A stretch of DNA of 64,000 bases from Ophiura sarsii (Eukaryota > Echinodermata > Ophiuroidea > Amphilepidida > Ophiuridae), in NCBI GenBank assembly GCA_035610835.1, contig CM069446.1, forward strand, positions 48,957,625-49,021,624, written 5' to 3'. Positions within the stretch are counted from its first letter, which is position 1. Each line of letters begins with the position of its first letter. Both the position numbers and the translations under genes were made by a program. The notes beneath the pieces were generated by a model. It was not told the origin of the DNA. It saw nothing but the letters and a program-made list of their open reading frames with translations, and searched no databases. Positions 11,643 to 22,303 of the stretch are shown here, piece by piece.

Positions 11643-12357
11643 GTAAGAAAAGTGCCCTCTACCAAGGCTCAAGATAAACGGGCACTGGGCGATTTTTACC
11701 CCTCGGTCCTTCTGCCAGTTATGCTGAAAAATAAACAACCGAGGACTGATATATTGTCCAAACCAGCACCCGGGAAGCTTGCCCAAAACATCAATTTCGC
11801 TTAAGCTTATTTGATTTAATAAAAGGTTAGCTCCCGGTTGACTAAAAGTAGCTCCCGGTTCTCAATAAATCCTCCTGATCCGGGCGCTACTTTTGAAAAA
11901 GTAGTTCCCGGTAAAGCAACTGTTATCTTGAGCCTTGCCCTCTACTTCATCATTGTAATTTACACGCAAGCCAATTTGTCAGTATTCAACAATTTAATAA
12001 CAGATATTTTTGCTCAACTGATAAAGTTAAACAAACACATGGACAGGTATAATAGGAGTTGGCAAAGTTGTCACATGGGAGGGACTCATACACCCTGGGA
12101 AACCTAACAATACCCGATTTCACGCAAGATTCCACAATCCCATTCATGTGTTCACTATACTTCTCATCAAATTTAGTCAACTAGAAGTACTTATAGTTGT
12201 GGCATTTTATGTATCATTTATAGCGGTATTTTTTCGGTGACCGACCCGTGTGAGGTAAATTGAGTGATGAGATGGCTAGCTGTTAAAAGCCTGTCACTTT
12301 TTCTCTATTCAACCATCCGGTCAATTCAGGACATAGCTCTAGTTGAATAGACTAATT

Positions 12358-12572
12358 TATAGTTTGGTTAACTCCAAATTGGGAGCAGTTAGCGACTTAA
12401 TACAGAAGGATGTATGTGCGTAACAAGCACACTCCGCATCAAATGTGTGACATGTACGCATGGCTAAAATTGTGTGCGCATGGCTAAAATTGCACGCTTA
12501 GACTTGGATCATATTTGTGCGCGGAGAGATAGAAAACGCATATTCTCGCCAATTTGGAACTGTTTGAACTAT
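12358..12572. mobile_element. Family D inverted-repeat element, diverged copy
   Basis: TATAGTTTGGTTAACTCCAA followed by ATTGGGAGC at the left, and TTCTCGCCAATTTGGAACTG then TTTGAACTATG at the right. The interior CGGAGAGATAGAAAACGCAT matches the copy at 62101. Confidence 0.7.
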
Positions 12573-12615
12573 GTGATATATGTAATACTGGACCTATAAT
12601 TGTATAAGCCTATTT

Positions 12616-12767
12616 ATTATTAACACAAGTCCCCAAGGGATGATTCGGGGAATACAATGAACCCCAGAAGAGGGAACACACATCCTCTGGCACCAGGAAT
12701 CGAACCAGGGTCGGTTGTATTGAAGTCCAAGTCAATGGGTGCTATGCTCCAAGTTGAACTATGAAAA
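12616..12767 (-). mobile_element. tRNA-derived SINE
   Basis: On the minus strand an A-box-like TAGTTCAACTTGGAGC is followed about 50 bp later by a B box, GGTTCGATTCC, the spacing of an RNA polymerase III tRNA promoter. A non-tRNA body (CATCCTCTGGC..., GGGGTTCATTGTATTCCCC) follows and ends in an AT-rich tail TTAATAATAAATA. No proper cloverleaf forms, so it is a SINE rather than a functional tRNA gene. Confidence 0.65.
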
Positions 12768-12848
12768 ACATATGTTTTTCGATGGTAGATATAGCCTGCC
12801 TTGACTACACAGTAAAGGATAACAGTATAGAGTTACTATTAGCGATTT

Positions 12849-13120
12849 CTATAGTTTTATCAGTTCCAAATTGGCGAAAACATTTTGTTTTTATCTGTCC
12901 ACGCGCAGAAGTAATCCAAGCGTACACCCGTGATTACGGCCACACGTACGCGGTATTGGACGCACGTACACGGTATTGGACGCACGTACACGGTATTGGA
13001 CGCATGTACGCGTCATGCATGAAGCACAGTGCGCTAGTTGCCTTCATGCGTGCCCACGTCCTTCTGTATTCATTAGCTTATGTGAGGCGACTTCGCCAAT
13101 TTGGAACTGATCAAACTATA
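12849..13120. mobile_element. Family D inverted-repeat element with internal minisatellite
   Basis: CTATAGTTTTATCAGTTCCA plus AATTGGCG at the left; CGCCAATTTGGAACTGATCA plus AACTATAG at the right. Between them the unit CACGTACACGGTATTGGACG (20 bp) repeats about three times at 12943-13010. The element is therefore a short transposon that has gained an internal tandem expansion. Confidence 0.8.
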
Positions 13121-13468
13121 GCGCTATAGTTTTGGGACAAGATTTTAATATCATCAAAAATGTTTTAGGAATGCACAAGCTAAAATGCACATGTATGCAC
13201 TCTTCCGTTTATGCGCTTTCATGCAAATGTTAACACCATTGTATAAAGTTATATGGTATACTCTGTAAAATATTTTACAAAAGAACTCTCAATATGCCCT
13301 CCCTGTATGTTAGACTTATGCGACATTCAGATATTCATATTATTCTTCACGGCACGTGTGGGAGACACCATTATGAAGCAGTGTGACAGAAGTGTCTCCC
13401 CATCGCAAGGCAAAGAGACAATGCGTTGCCTTGGATTATAAATATTGCATCACCCTTGTGTTAGTCAA

Positions 13469-13645
13469 ATACTGTCGAATACTATAATTTTGCGGGTACT
13501 TTATTTCGCGAATTGAATATTGCTTCTATTTTAGCGGGAATTTAATTTTGCGAGTCTGAAAATGTTTACTGTTTCTTTTAATGCAAAATTTTCAGTTTCG
13601 CAGATATTTATTTTGGAAATCCACATCCCTTGTGAAATTCTTCAT
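13469..13645. mobile_element. Family H element, truncated copy
   Basis: TACTGTCGAATACTATAATT, TTGCGGGTACTTTATTTCGC and TTAGCGGGAATTTAATTTTG are the family H left half; the right terminus is degraded near CATATAAAAAGG. Confidence 0.6.
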
Positions 13646-13744
13646 ATAAAAAGGTTAACGCCCCCCTTAAAAGCCTGAAAGCAGTTTCTACCTGATATTA
13701 ATGGTCCTTTTTGTTCATGTTTCGTTCTATTCCATTGCCTACAG

Positions 13745-13834
13745 GTGATCCATGTACTATATCATCGCAAGAAGAATTGGAAGAAGCCATCCGACTGTAT
13801 GAAGCAAATAAAGAATCAAACATTACTATACACA
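13745..13834 (+). CDS. aPKC: aPKC exon: PB1 domain, C-terminal part
   Basis: A 90-nt exon encoding, with the split first codon, [20 protein letters not shown] and [10 protein letters not shown]. Joined to the preceding exon it reads [13 protein letters not shown], the acidic OPCA segment of the aPKC PB1 domain that forms the negative face for partner binding. The following helix [14 protein letters not shown] is typical of the family (vertebrate: LELEEAFRLYELNK). The acceptor is CCTACAG and the donor CACA|GTAAGT. It enters in phase 1 and leaves in phase 1. Nothing is disrupted: no frameshift or stop in 29 full codons. Confidence 0.93.
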
Positions 13835-13950
13835 GTAAGTTACAGTTACATAAACCTATTGCATCCGTGGATACCATCAATTATGCGCAAACACTTTCCC
13901 TTTTTGTCTCGCCTGATGTAATCAGAAAGAGACTATGTTATCACTATTTC

Positions 13951-14020
13951 TGTCCGGCGTCCGCCGTCCGCCGTCCGCCGTCCGCCGTCCGCCGTATGCC
14001 GTCCGCCGTATGCCGTGTGC
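13951..14020. repeat. CCGCCGT microsatellite
   Basis: A 7-bp unit, CCGCCGT (with TATGCCGT variants), is repeated about nine times just 117 bp after the exon donor and just before the satellite array. Confidence 0.9.
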
Positions 14021-14029
14021 TAAGAAATA

Positions 14030-15790
14030 CCTTTGTGACGCGATATCTGGAGATCCGTAAGGCCTATCGTGATGGGACTTGGTGGAGGGAAGGGGGGTGG
14101 TGCGTTCTGTTGCTGATTGATTTTTCAAGGTCATCAGGGGTCATACAAGGTCATCGGGGTCAAATATGCTTAAAACTTTTGAGACGCGTTGTGACGCGAT
14201 ATCTAGAGATCCGTAAGGCCTATCTTGATGGGACTTGATGTCAGGGAAGGGGGTGGGGTGTTCTTTTGCTGATTAGATTTTCAAGGTCATTGGAGGTCAT
14301 TCAAGGTCATCGGGGTCAAATATGCGGTCAAATAAGATCCGTAAGGCCGATCTTGATGGGATTTGGTGGAGGGAAGGGGGTGGTGTGTTCTTTTTGCTGA
14401 TCAAATTTTCAAGGTCATCGGAGGTCATTCAAGGTCATCGGGGGTCAAATATGGGGTCAAATAGATCAGTAAGGCCTATCTTGATGGGATTTGGTGGAGG
14501 GAAGAGGGATGGTGTGTTGTTTTTTTTTGATTAAATTTTCAAGGTCACCAGAGGTCATCGGGGTCAAATATGGGTCAAATAGATCAGTAAGGCCTATATT
14601 GATGAGATTTGGTGGAGGGAAGGGGAGTGGTGTGTTCTTTTTGCTGAATAAATTTTCAAGGTCATCAGAGGTCATTCAAGGTCATCGGGGGTCAAATAAG
14701 ATCCATAAGGCCTATCTTGATTGGATTTGGTGGAGGGAAGGGGGATGGTGTGTTCTTTTTGTTCTTAATTTTTCGGGGTCATCAGGGGTCAAATATGGGG
14801 TCAAATAGATCAGTAAGGCCTATCTTGATGGGATTTGGTGGACGGAAGAGGGATGGTGTGTTCTTTTTGTTGATTAATTTTTCGGGGTCATTGGGGGTCA
14901 AATATGGGGTCAAATAGATCAGTAAGGCCTATCTTGATGGGATTTGGTGGACGGAAGAGGGATGGTGTGTTCTTTTTGTTGATTAATTTTTTGGGGTCAT
15001 TGGGGGTCAAATATGGGGTCAAATAGATCAGTAAGGCCTATCTTGATGGGATTTGGTGGAGGGAAGGGGGGTGGTGTGTTCTTTTTGTTGATTAATTTTT
15101 CGGGGTCATCGGGGGTCAAATATGGGGTCAAATAGATCAGTAAGGCCTATCTTGATGGGATTTGGTGGACGGAAGAGGGATGGTGTGTTCTTTTTGTTGA
15201 TTAATTTTTCGGGGTAATCGGGGGTCAAATAGATCAGTAAGGCCTATCTTGATGGGATTTGGTGGAGGGAAGGGGGGTGGTGTGTTCTTTTTGTTGATTA
15301 ATTTTTAGGGGTCATCGGGGGTCAAATAGATCAGTAAGGCCTATCTTGATGGGATTTGGTGGACGGAAGAGGGATGGTGTGTTCTTTTTGTTGATTAATT
15401 TTTCGGGGTCATCGGGGTCAAATATGGGGTCAAATAGATCAGTAAGGCCTATCTTGATGGGATTTGGTGGAGGGAAGGGGGGTGGTGTGTTCTTTTTGTT
15501 GATTAATTTTTCGGGGTCATCGGGGGTCAAATATGGGGTCAAATAGATCAGTAAGGCCTATCTTGATTGGATTTGGTGGACGGAAGAGGGATGGTGTGTT
15601 CTTTTTGCTGATTAAATTTTCAAGGTCATCGGAGGTCATTCAAGGTCATCTGGGGTCAAATAAGATCCGTAAGGCCTATCTTGATGGGATTTGGTGGATG
15701 GAAGAGGGATGGTGTGTTCTTATTGTTGATTAATTTGTTGAGGTCATCAGAGGTCATCTGGGGTCAAATAAGATCCGTATTGCCTATCTT
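14030..15790 (+). repeat. Intronic satellite, units of about 97-156 bp
   Basis: About 16 units, each recognisable by AAGGCCTATCTTGATGGGAT followed by TTGGTGGA(G/C)GGAAG, GGTGTGTTCTTTTTG and a GGTCA-rich tail ending GGGGTCAAATAGATC. The first two units are longer and carry GTGACGCGATATCT. Later units converge on about 108 bp. Length variants come from the number of AAGGTCAT/GGGGTCA modules. Several short open frames in both directions are produced by the repeat and are not genes. Confidence 0.95.
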
Positions 15791-18049
15791 TTGATCTCAC
15801 ATAAAATGGAAACTCTTGTCAAAGACATCATAATTCAGCGCGGTTTACCATCTGACCACTATGCGGTCATTGGTCTAATAAACATATCGCGTCCTAAACA
15901 GCTGAAGCACACTATATCCTATCGTAAACTTGGCGCTGTTGATCTTGAATGTCTCAAGCAGGGCATCAATAAATCCGACCTTGTACTTGCTCCAGCTGAA
16001 AGTGCCTCTGATCTTGTGGACCAGTACAATAGGACTTTACTTGCTCTTCTCGACCAGCATGCTCCTATAAGAACAAAGATGATCACTGTCAGGCCAAGAG
16101 TACCATGGTATACAGATGAGCTTCATAAAGCAAAATCTCGTAAAAGAAGTCTTGAACGTAAAATGCTAAAGTCTGGGTTAGAGATTGACATGCAAATTTA
16201 TACGAAAGAGTGTAAAGCATATAAAGATATGCTTGACCAGGCTAAGTGTAATTACCATCGCAACGAAATTTCTAACTCTGATGACAAAAACCTGTTCCGT
16301 ATTGTGAATAAATTGTTCTCTGTCAGCTCCTCTCGCGTACTCCCTGAACACACTTCCTCAAAAGAGCTTGCCAATCAATTTGGTATATATTTTCATGACA
16401 AAATTGAGAAGATATGTGATAAACTTAACAGCATAAGTACTCCACCTTTAACTATCTCCTTAACTGAATCATGTGAAAGCAGGTTTACCGATTTCAAGCA
16501 GGTATCTGAGGACACTGTTCGCAAAGTTATTAACGAGAGTGCATCAAAGAGTTGTCAGCTCGATCCAATACCCACTTGTTTAGTCAAAAAGTGCCTTGAT
16601 GTCCTGCTTCCACATATCACCAAAATCATAAACTTATCGCTCTCATCCGGAACGGTGCCTGATGCGTTCAAACTTTCCTATATTATGCCGTTACTGAAAA
16701 AACAGAATCTAGACCCGAACGAGCTCAAAAATTATAGACCAGTTGCAAATCTGCCTTTTATCTTTAAGGTCCTTGAAAGGGTCGTGACTGCTCAGATTAA
16801 AGAGTACATGCATGAGCATAGCTTGTTTGCAGCGAGCCAATCCGCCTACAGACAGTTCCACTCAACAGAAACTGCTCTACTGTGTGTTACAAATGACTTG
16901 TTACTTGCGCTTGACAAAGGAAATGAAGCTGTGCTTGTTCTTCTTGATTTTTCCTCTGCTTTTGATACTATAAATCACACTATGTTATTTGAAAGATTCC
17001 AAAGAAGATATGGCATATGTGGTACAGTACATAAATGGTGTGTTTCATACTTGGACAGTCGCAAACAAGCTGTTGTAATCAATGACTCAATCTCTGACAC
17101 TTTCCCGTTGCCTTGGGGTGTTCCCCAAGGTTCTGTAAAAGGACCCTTTGATTTTATAATGTATAGTGCTCCACTGAGCGATGTTATAAATGCTCATCAT
17201 GATATTAGCCATGTAAAGTATGCCGACGATACCCAGATTTATATTACTATGCAAACAAATCACCAACCTGCAGCTCTCAATAAGATAGAAGCCTGTGTTG
17301 CGGACGTTCGCTCTTGGGCAATCCAAAATAAACTGATGCTAAATGACTCAAAAACTGAAATCATCCATTTCCACTCCAAATTCAGGTCTTACTCTGAGTT
17401 ACTTCCCATCAGCATTGGAGGCTCCGACATATCCGCGTCAAGCTCTGCCAAAGATCTAGGCATTTTGCTTGATGACACTCTGCAGCTAAAAGACCATGTT
17501 CGCAATATATGTCGTAGAGCATCTTTTGGAATCTATAAAATCAGCCGTATTCGCAAGTATTTAGATCGTAAATCCACAGAGCGACTCGTCCACGCCTTCG
17601 TCTCATCTCATCTGGACTGCAACAACTCACTTTTGTATGGCCTATCAAACAACCTTCTGTCATCTCTTCAAAGAGTTCAAAATTCTGCCGCTCGTCTTAT
17701 TACATATACTAAACGCCACGAACATATCACACCCATTCTACGTGACCTCCACTGGCTTACTGTCAAGGACAGAATACGCTTCAAGGTTCTCCTTTTAACC
17801 TTTAAGGCAGTAAATGGACTTTCTCCTACCTACATCCGCAATCTCATATCCTTCACCACTCACAGACCTCTTCGCTCTTCAAACCAACTCGCATTAAAAC
17901 CAGGACCTCGGGTCAAAACATCATCCTATGGCGACCGTGCCTTTGCAGTTGCTGCACCCAAACTCTGGAACAATATCCCTGTCAATATCCGTTCAGCTGA
18001 GTCAATTAATCAATTTAAATCCAAACTCAAAACATTCATGTTCAAGTAA
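15791..18049 (+). CDS. Reverse transcriptase of a CR1/L2-like retrotransposon, 5' truncated
   Basis: An uninterrupted frame of 752 codons that begins exactly at the truncation point; the first ATG is at 15806, and this is unlikely to be the native start. The opening LPSDHYAVIGLI is the C-terminal end of an apurinic-type endonuclease, with the conserved SDH. The reverse transcriptase follows, with LLDFSSAFDTINH (Asp 386) and VKYADDTQIY (Asp 479 and 480), the catalytic aspartates, plus GVPQGS. The C-terminal part has HLDCNNSLLYGL, RVQNSAARLI, HWLTVKDRIRFK and APKLWNNIP, characteristic of CR1/L2-group elements. In the native element it would copy RNA into DNA at a nicked target. With most of the endonuclease missing, this copy should not be autonomous. 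Confidence 0.93.
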   Translation: MISHKMETLVKDIIIQRGLPSDHYAVIGLINISRPKQLKHTISYRKLGAVDLECLKQGINKSDLVLAPAESASDLVDQYNRTLLALLDQHAPIRTKMITVRPRVPWYTDELHKAKSRKRSLERKMLKSGLEIDMQIYTKECKAYKDMLDQAKCNYHRNEISNSDDKNLFRIVNKLFSVSSSRVLPEHTSSKELANQFGIYFHDKIEKICDKLNSISTPPLTISLTESCESRFTDFKQVSEDTVRKVINESASKSCQLDPIPTCLVKKCLDVLLPHITKIINLSLSSGTVPDAFKLSYIMPLLKKQNLDPNELKNYRPVANLPFIFKVLERVVTAQIKEYMHEHSLFAASQSAYRQFHSTETALLCVTNDLLLALDKGNEAVLVLLDFSSAFDTINHTMLFERFQRRYGICGTVHKWCVSYLDSRKQAVVINDSISDTFPLPWGVPQGSVKGPFDFIMYSAPLSDVINAHHDISHVKYADDTQIYITMQTNHQPAALNKIEACVADVRSWAIQNKLMLNDSKTEIIHFHSKFRSYSELLPISIGGSDISASSSAKDLGILLDDTLQLKDHVRNICRRASFGIYKISRIRKYLDRKSTERLVHAFVSSHLDCNNSLLYGLSNNLLSSLQRVQNSAARLITYTKRHEHITPILRDLHWLTVKDRIRFKVLLLTFKAVNGLSPTYIRNLISFTTHRPLRSSNQLALKPGPRVKTSSYGDRAFAVAAPKLWNNIPVNIRSAESINQFKSKLKTFMFK

Positions 18050-18185
18050 TTGTATTGCATTGTTGTATTTATGTCAATTTGGTTGTTGTTTATAGTGTAT
18101 ATGTTGTGCATGTTGTATTGTATAGCGCTTAGAAACCTTTGTATTTTGCGCTTTATAAATGTTGTTTATTATTATTGTTTATTAT
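15791..18185 (+). mobile_element. 5'-truncated CR1/L2-like non-LTR retrotransposon
   Basis: The element lies inside the satellite: satellite sequence breaks at CCTATCTT (15783-15790) and resumes at TATCTTGATGTGATTTGG (18186). TATCTT is present on both sides as a probable short target duplication. The 3' end has GCGCTT...GCGCTTTATAAAT followed by a TTATTATT-rich tail, as in CR1/L2/Rex-type elements with short tandem 3' repeats. The 5' part, most of the endonuclease and any first open frame, is absent, the usual result of incomplete reverse transcription. Confidence 0.9.
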
Positions 18186-18363
18186 TATCTTGATGTGATT
18201 TGGTGGAGGGAAGGGGGTTGGTGTGTTCTTTTTGCTGATTAAATTTTCAAGGTCATCAGAGGTCATCTGGGGTCAAATAAGATCTGTAAGGCCTATCTTG
18301 ATGTGATTTGGTGTAGGGAAGGGGGGGTTGGTGTGTTCTTTTTGTTGATTAAATTTTTCAAGG
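18186..18363 (+). repeat. Satellite remainder after the retrotransposon
   Basis: Two more units (TATCTTGATGTGATTTGGTG, GGTGTGTTCTTTTTG, TCAAGGTCATCAGAGGTCAT) continue the array interrupted at 15790. This shows that the array predates the insertion. Confidence 0.92.
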
Positions 18364-18509
18364 CATTACATCCCTTGCATTAACTACAATGCATACCTCT
18401 GTGACAGTGCTACATTGTATCATATGTTTCATCATCATTTCTTTCAAGTCACTTTTGATGAACAGGCGAGACGCGCCGTTCGAGAACCGCCTTGTCTATT
18501 TTTCTTTCT

Positions 18510-18860
18510 GTAAAGGTAGGTGTTCCGATTGCTTGTCCGATTTTCAACTTGATATTTTCTATTCTACTTGAAGGGTCATCCTTATGATAGTCGTATCAAG
18601 TTTGAGTTGCATAACTCTAATGGTTCTTATTTTAGAAGCACAAGATGACATGAAATTTGCCCATTGAATAGTACACAAAATGGCCAGGTGGTTTACCACC
18701 TTTGGCAGTAAACTGCATTTTGGCCTATAACGTCTAAATGGAGCTTATCTTGAGCCTACATTTTATAGAAATAATGAGGAAAATATGGGGTTTATTTTGA
18801 TATCAAAATAATATGTTGATGTGCAGAAAGAGCTAAGGTGATCGGAACATCCACATTTAA
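18510..18860. mobile_element. Family B element, copy 2
   Basis: Left GTAAAGGTAGGTGTTCCGAT, right TGATCGGAACATCCACATTT then AA. The interior CTAATGGTTCTTATTTTAGA and GGCCAGGTGGTTTACCACC match the copy at 31084. Confidence 0.8.
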
Positions 18861-19366
18861 TTAGGGACGCACCATTAGATACTCAGGGTGCGGGCATGGA
18901 AGTTTTCTTAAAAAAAAACTTTGCCCACTATCCAGGAAGAAAAAAAAATTGCCCACCAACCAGGAAAAAAAAAAGAGTTGACCCGCTGCTGAGTAAAATA
19001 AAAATCTGACACGCCCAACTCAATGTAAAGAAAAGCATTAAAACCTTAAAAAAACCACTTTGCCAAACAAAAATAAAAATTGATACCAAAGTCGGCGACA
19101 TTTTTTTTCTCGTCAAAAAAAATCAGCCCGACCCCAACTTCCATGCCCCCCTAAAACCAAATGGTGCGTCCCTAAATTATTGCAGATTTGTATTCCCCAT
19201 GTGCAAGACCCTATCCTAATCATGTTAAATAAAATTCCCCCCCCCCCCCCCCCCGGGTTTCATATCTGCAGAGATAAAAACCCTGATTGTAACTCTTGAG
19301 ATCAGTAGTAGTTAAAGGAATTACTGGCTCAAAAAAGAATCCATCGGATATAAAACACGTACGGCC

Positions 19367-20300
19367 CAATTTATTCACCATTGAGTTCTTGTAAAAATAG
19401 ATGTGTGTATTTTGAAATCAAATCAAAATCTACCATTCTATACCGGTGAGTGTTGTGTAACCCACTCTGTCTTGCCTGCTTGAATATGAATCACCGTCGC
19501 CCAAAATACTCTCAAATCGAATGACCTGCGGTGATGGAAGACCAAAAATACTTATTCCCTGTCTTATTTTATACATTGTCACATTTATTCACCATATGTT
19601 CTTGTAAAAATTGAATATTTAGACTAAAATCTAACATTCTATACTACTGTAGGTATTTTGCTACCATGTTGTAGTGAGTTCAATGTTGCTATCTATGCCT
19701 GCTTAAATATGAATTGATTCATATTCGCCCAAAATACTCTCAAATTGAATATCCTGCGGTGATGGGAGACCAAAAATTTGACTGGAGATGCTTGTCCCCC
19801 ATCTTAATTCTAAACACAGTCACGTTTATTCACCATATGTGACGTGATCAAACTAAATGAGTCACATGTCGGCCGTTATCAATTTTTGATATTTATCCAT
19901 CATTTAGAAGCAGGTGAAAATGCGACAGTATGGTCCAAACCTCACTAAAATCAAACTTCTAGTTTTTAGGTTACAAACAATTTACCAACTGAGAAAACAA
20001 AGTAAAATATAAGAATTTGTCGCTTCTTTTTACCTATAACTCCAAATCAATATTCCCGACATCCGACTCATTCCTCTTGATCGCGTCACATTATGTTCTT
20101 GTAATAATTGAATGTGTTATAAAACCAAACCAAAATCGTAACATTCTATACTGTAACTCAGTGTCTTGTTACCTTGCTGTATTGGGTGCAGTGATGCTAT
20201 GCCTGCTTAAATATGATTCACTGTCGCCCAAAATACTCTCAAATCGAATGACCCGCGGTGAAGTGGAGACCAAAAATAGACTGAAGATGCTCCTTCGTTC
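19367..20300 (+). repeat. Three-unit tandem repeat, about 230 bp per unit
   Basis: The signature GCCCAAAATACTCTCAAAT...CCTGCGGTGATGG.AGACC occurs at 19499, 19729 and 20225. Each is preceded by TTCACCATATGTTCTTGTAA-like and ACATTCTATAC segments. The third unit is displaced by about 260 bp of unrelated sequence (19845-20070). Confidence 0.75.
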
Positions 20301-21736
20301 CCACAGATATAAATTTTGAAGCATGCTGGTAAATTATGAATGGAGACTATCGGCACCTTGTGTGAGAAGCAAGTGCAACGTAGAATTTTTTCAGAATGAT
20401 ATTTTTATTTGGTTGTGTTGTGGAGATCATAAATATAATTCATTTTCTGGTGGAGAATTTATCTTAAATCGTAGTATGGTTTGACCATACTTTGCTATCT
20501 GGCTGATTTCTGTGAAATTAGATGGTTTTCAATTTATTTTTTGTACATAAAATGTTAGTATTTGGTTAGATATGTTCTCTTTTGAAATAAAAGCCCTACT
20601 AAATTCAGCATAGCGTGGCGCAAAATGTTTCAGCAATTAAAAACACCACAATAAACAACACCCAGGGTACGATTTACCCGGTGTCACTTCGCTAAATGCT
20701 CCACACTTTGCAGAATTTGCTATACAATCTAAAATGTGTATAGCAGTTTTATACTATGCATTTCAATATAATAGTTTATAATTTTTTAATGAACGGTTGG
20801 AATTTGACAACAATTTGCTACTCAATTTTTCAGAAAAATCGATCACTGATCCAACCTTAAAAATGTTGGCACTTGAGGGCAACGCAACAATTTTTTATGG
20901 CCTTATCAGTGAGCAGGTTATCTCTTCATCGTTACGATTCTCTCTTAAAGTGAATCCTGTCTCTTGGGATTTATATATTATTATTCTATCTACAGCAACA
21001 GTGACAGTTGTCTTTTTTGACGTCTATTTGTTTGCGCTTTATTAGTGTAAAACAATTTTTCCGTAATATATTTTGTGAATTTTTAGTTTCATTTTCATAA
21101 ACCGCTATACTCTCTGTGAATATGTTCTCACACAGGATTTAAGGAATGACTTTGGTAATACCTTTAAATTGCACCCTTCACACTTTACAGAATAAATAAA
21201 TGGGTCACCTTTTTTGCAAACATGGGGTATGAAAACATGGGGTATGATTTGTGCTGGAAAATCCCTAATAATGGGGTCACTTTTTACAAATGGGTCTATT
21301 TTCGCGAAAATTGTGGCTATTTTCACGAAAATTTGCAAAAATTGGGTCTATTTTCCCGATAATTTGCGAAAATTGGGTCTATAATGAAGTAAAAATCTTT
21401 AAGTATGGGTACCGTTTTTTCTCCAAAATCACCCATAGAAATGGGTAGGGGTTTTGAATCTCCAGCGGCACCCCCCCCCCCCCTGACCAAACCAAATCCG
21501 AGTACCCCCTCCCGGGGGTTAACATATAGGGTGTGGAGGATATTACAGAATTATGACGGCTTTTTATTTTCACTTAAATGTACTAGTGCACAATACAAAT
21601 GTTGAAATAGTGTGAAAATATCCACTCTAAATCCCATCTTATTGTTATTCCCCCTAATGCACCATGAAAGTATGGAACAACGGTAATTTATTTCATACTT
21701 CTAGCATTATTTATTTCAATATCTCTCAGTTGAATC

Positions 21737-21957
21737 TTAACACCTTCCACGCAGCTATAATGGAGTTTTCAGAAACCTTTCCCAACTTTCAAAGTCATAT
21801 CTCAAGAATTACTGAACCAATACTAGGCATGTTTGTACTTATTGCGATGCAATTCCCACGCTGATTCCAAATATGATGATAAAAATCAATAATTTTAACA
21901 TTTTTGAAACATTTTGTGACATTTTGGAGCTGACGACTGCCGCATGGAAAGTGTTAA
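21737..21957 (+). mobile_element. TTAA-bounded MITE, family C copy 3
   Basis: TTAACACCTTCCACGCAGCT at the left, GCCGCATGGAAAGTGTTAA at the right, with an internal deletion relative to the copy at 8415. Confidence 0.82.
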
Positions 21958-22092
21958 GGGGCATTACTCTGAGGATGACATAAGTATGTACTGCGAAGGC
22001 ATTAACTATGAGTTTGTTAGTAGTAGTAGCGTTGGAGGATAAAATATAAAGGCGGGTGCATCCATGTAACAGAATATTTTCTACATCACAAA

Positions 22093-22303
22093 TACTGTAA
22101 AAGCCAATATTTTCGCGTAAAGATATTTTCGCGCATTTTGATATCATACACATTTCGCGAATTGTTTTTTTTCTCGCGGGTGACCTTTTAGATGATGCAT
22201 CGTATGAATGTTAAAAACAATATTTTTGTGTGTTATAATTTTTGTGGAAAAACGTTTTGCGTGAAAAATAAAACCACCTCGAAATTTTCAGCATTTACAG
22301 TAT
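22093..22303. mobile_element. TACTGTAAAA-type inverted-repeat element
   Basis: TACTGTAAAAGCCAATATTT plus TCGCG at the left; GAAATTTTCAGCATTTACAG plus TA at the right. The interior has TTTTCGCG and TTTCGCGAATT motifs. Confidence 0.6.

Larger units (their letters stand above)
11643..13744 (+). other. aPKC: aPKC intron between the two PB1 exons
   Basis: A 2.1-kb phase-1 intron, from GTAAGA to CCTACAG. It contains two family D elements, a tRNA-derived SINE and a family H element. Otherwise AT-rich sequence with GCTCCCGGTT short repeats at 11830-11910, and nothing else I can name. Confidence 0.85.

Noticed and set aside
13955..14020. CRISPR-like regular repeat
   Set aside because: A simple 7-bp microsatellite with no spacers, in a eukaryotic intron.
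14030..15733. Series of 60-105 codon frames on both strands with similar GFGGGKGDGVFF-type products
   Set aside because: They are produced by translation of the satellite unit and stop or shift with each length variant.
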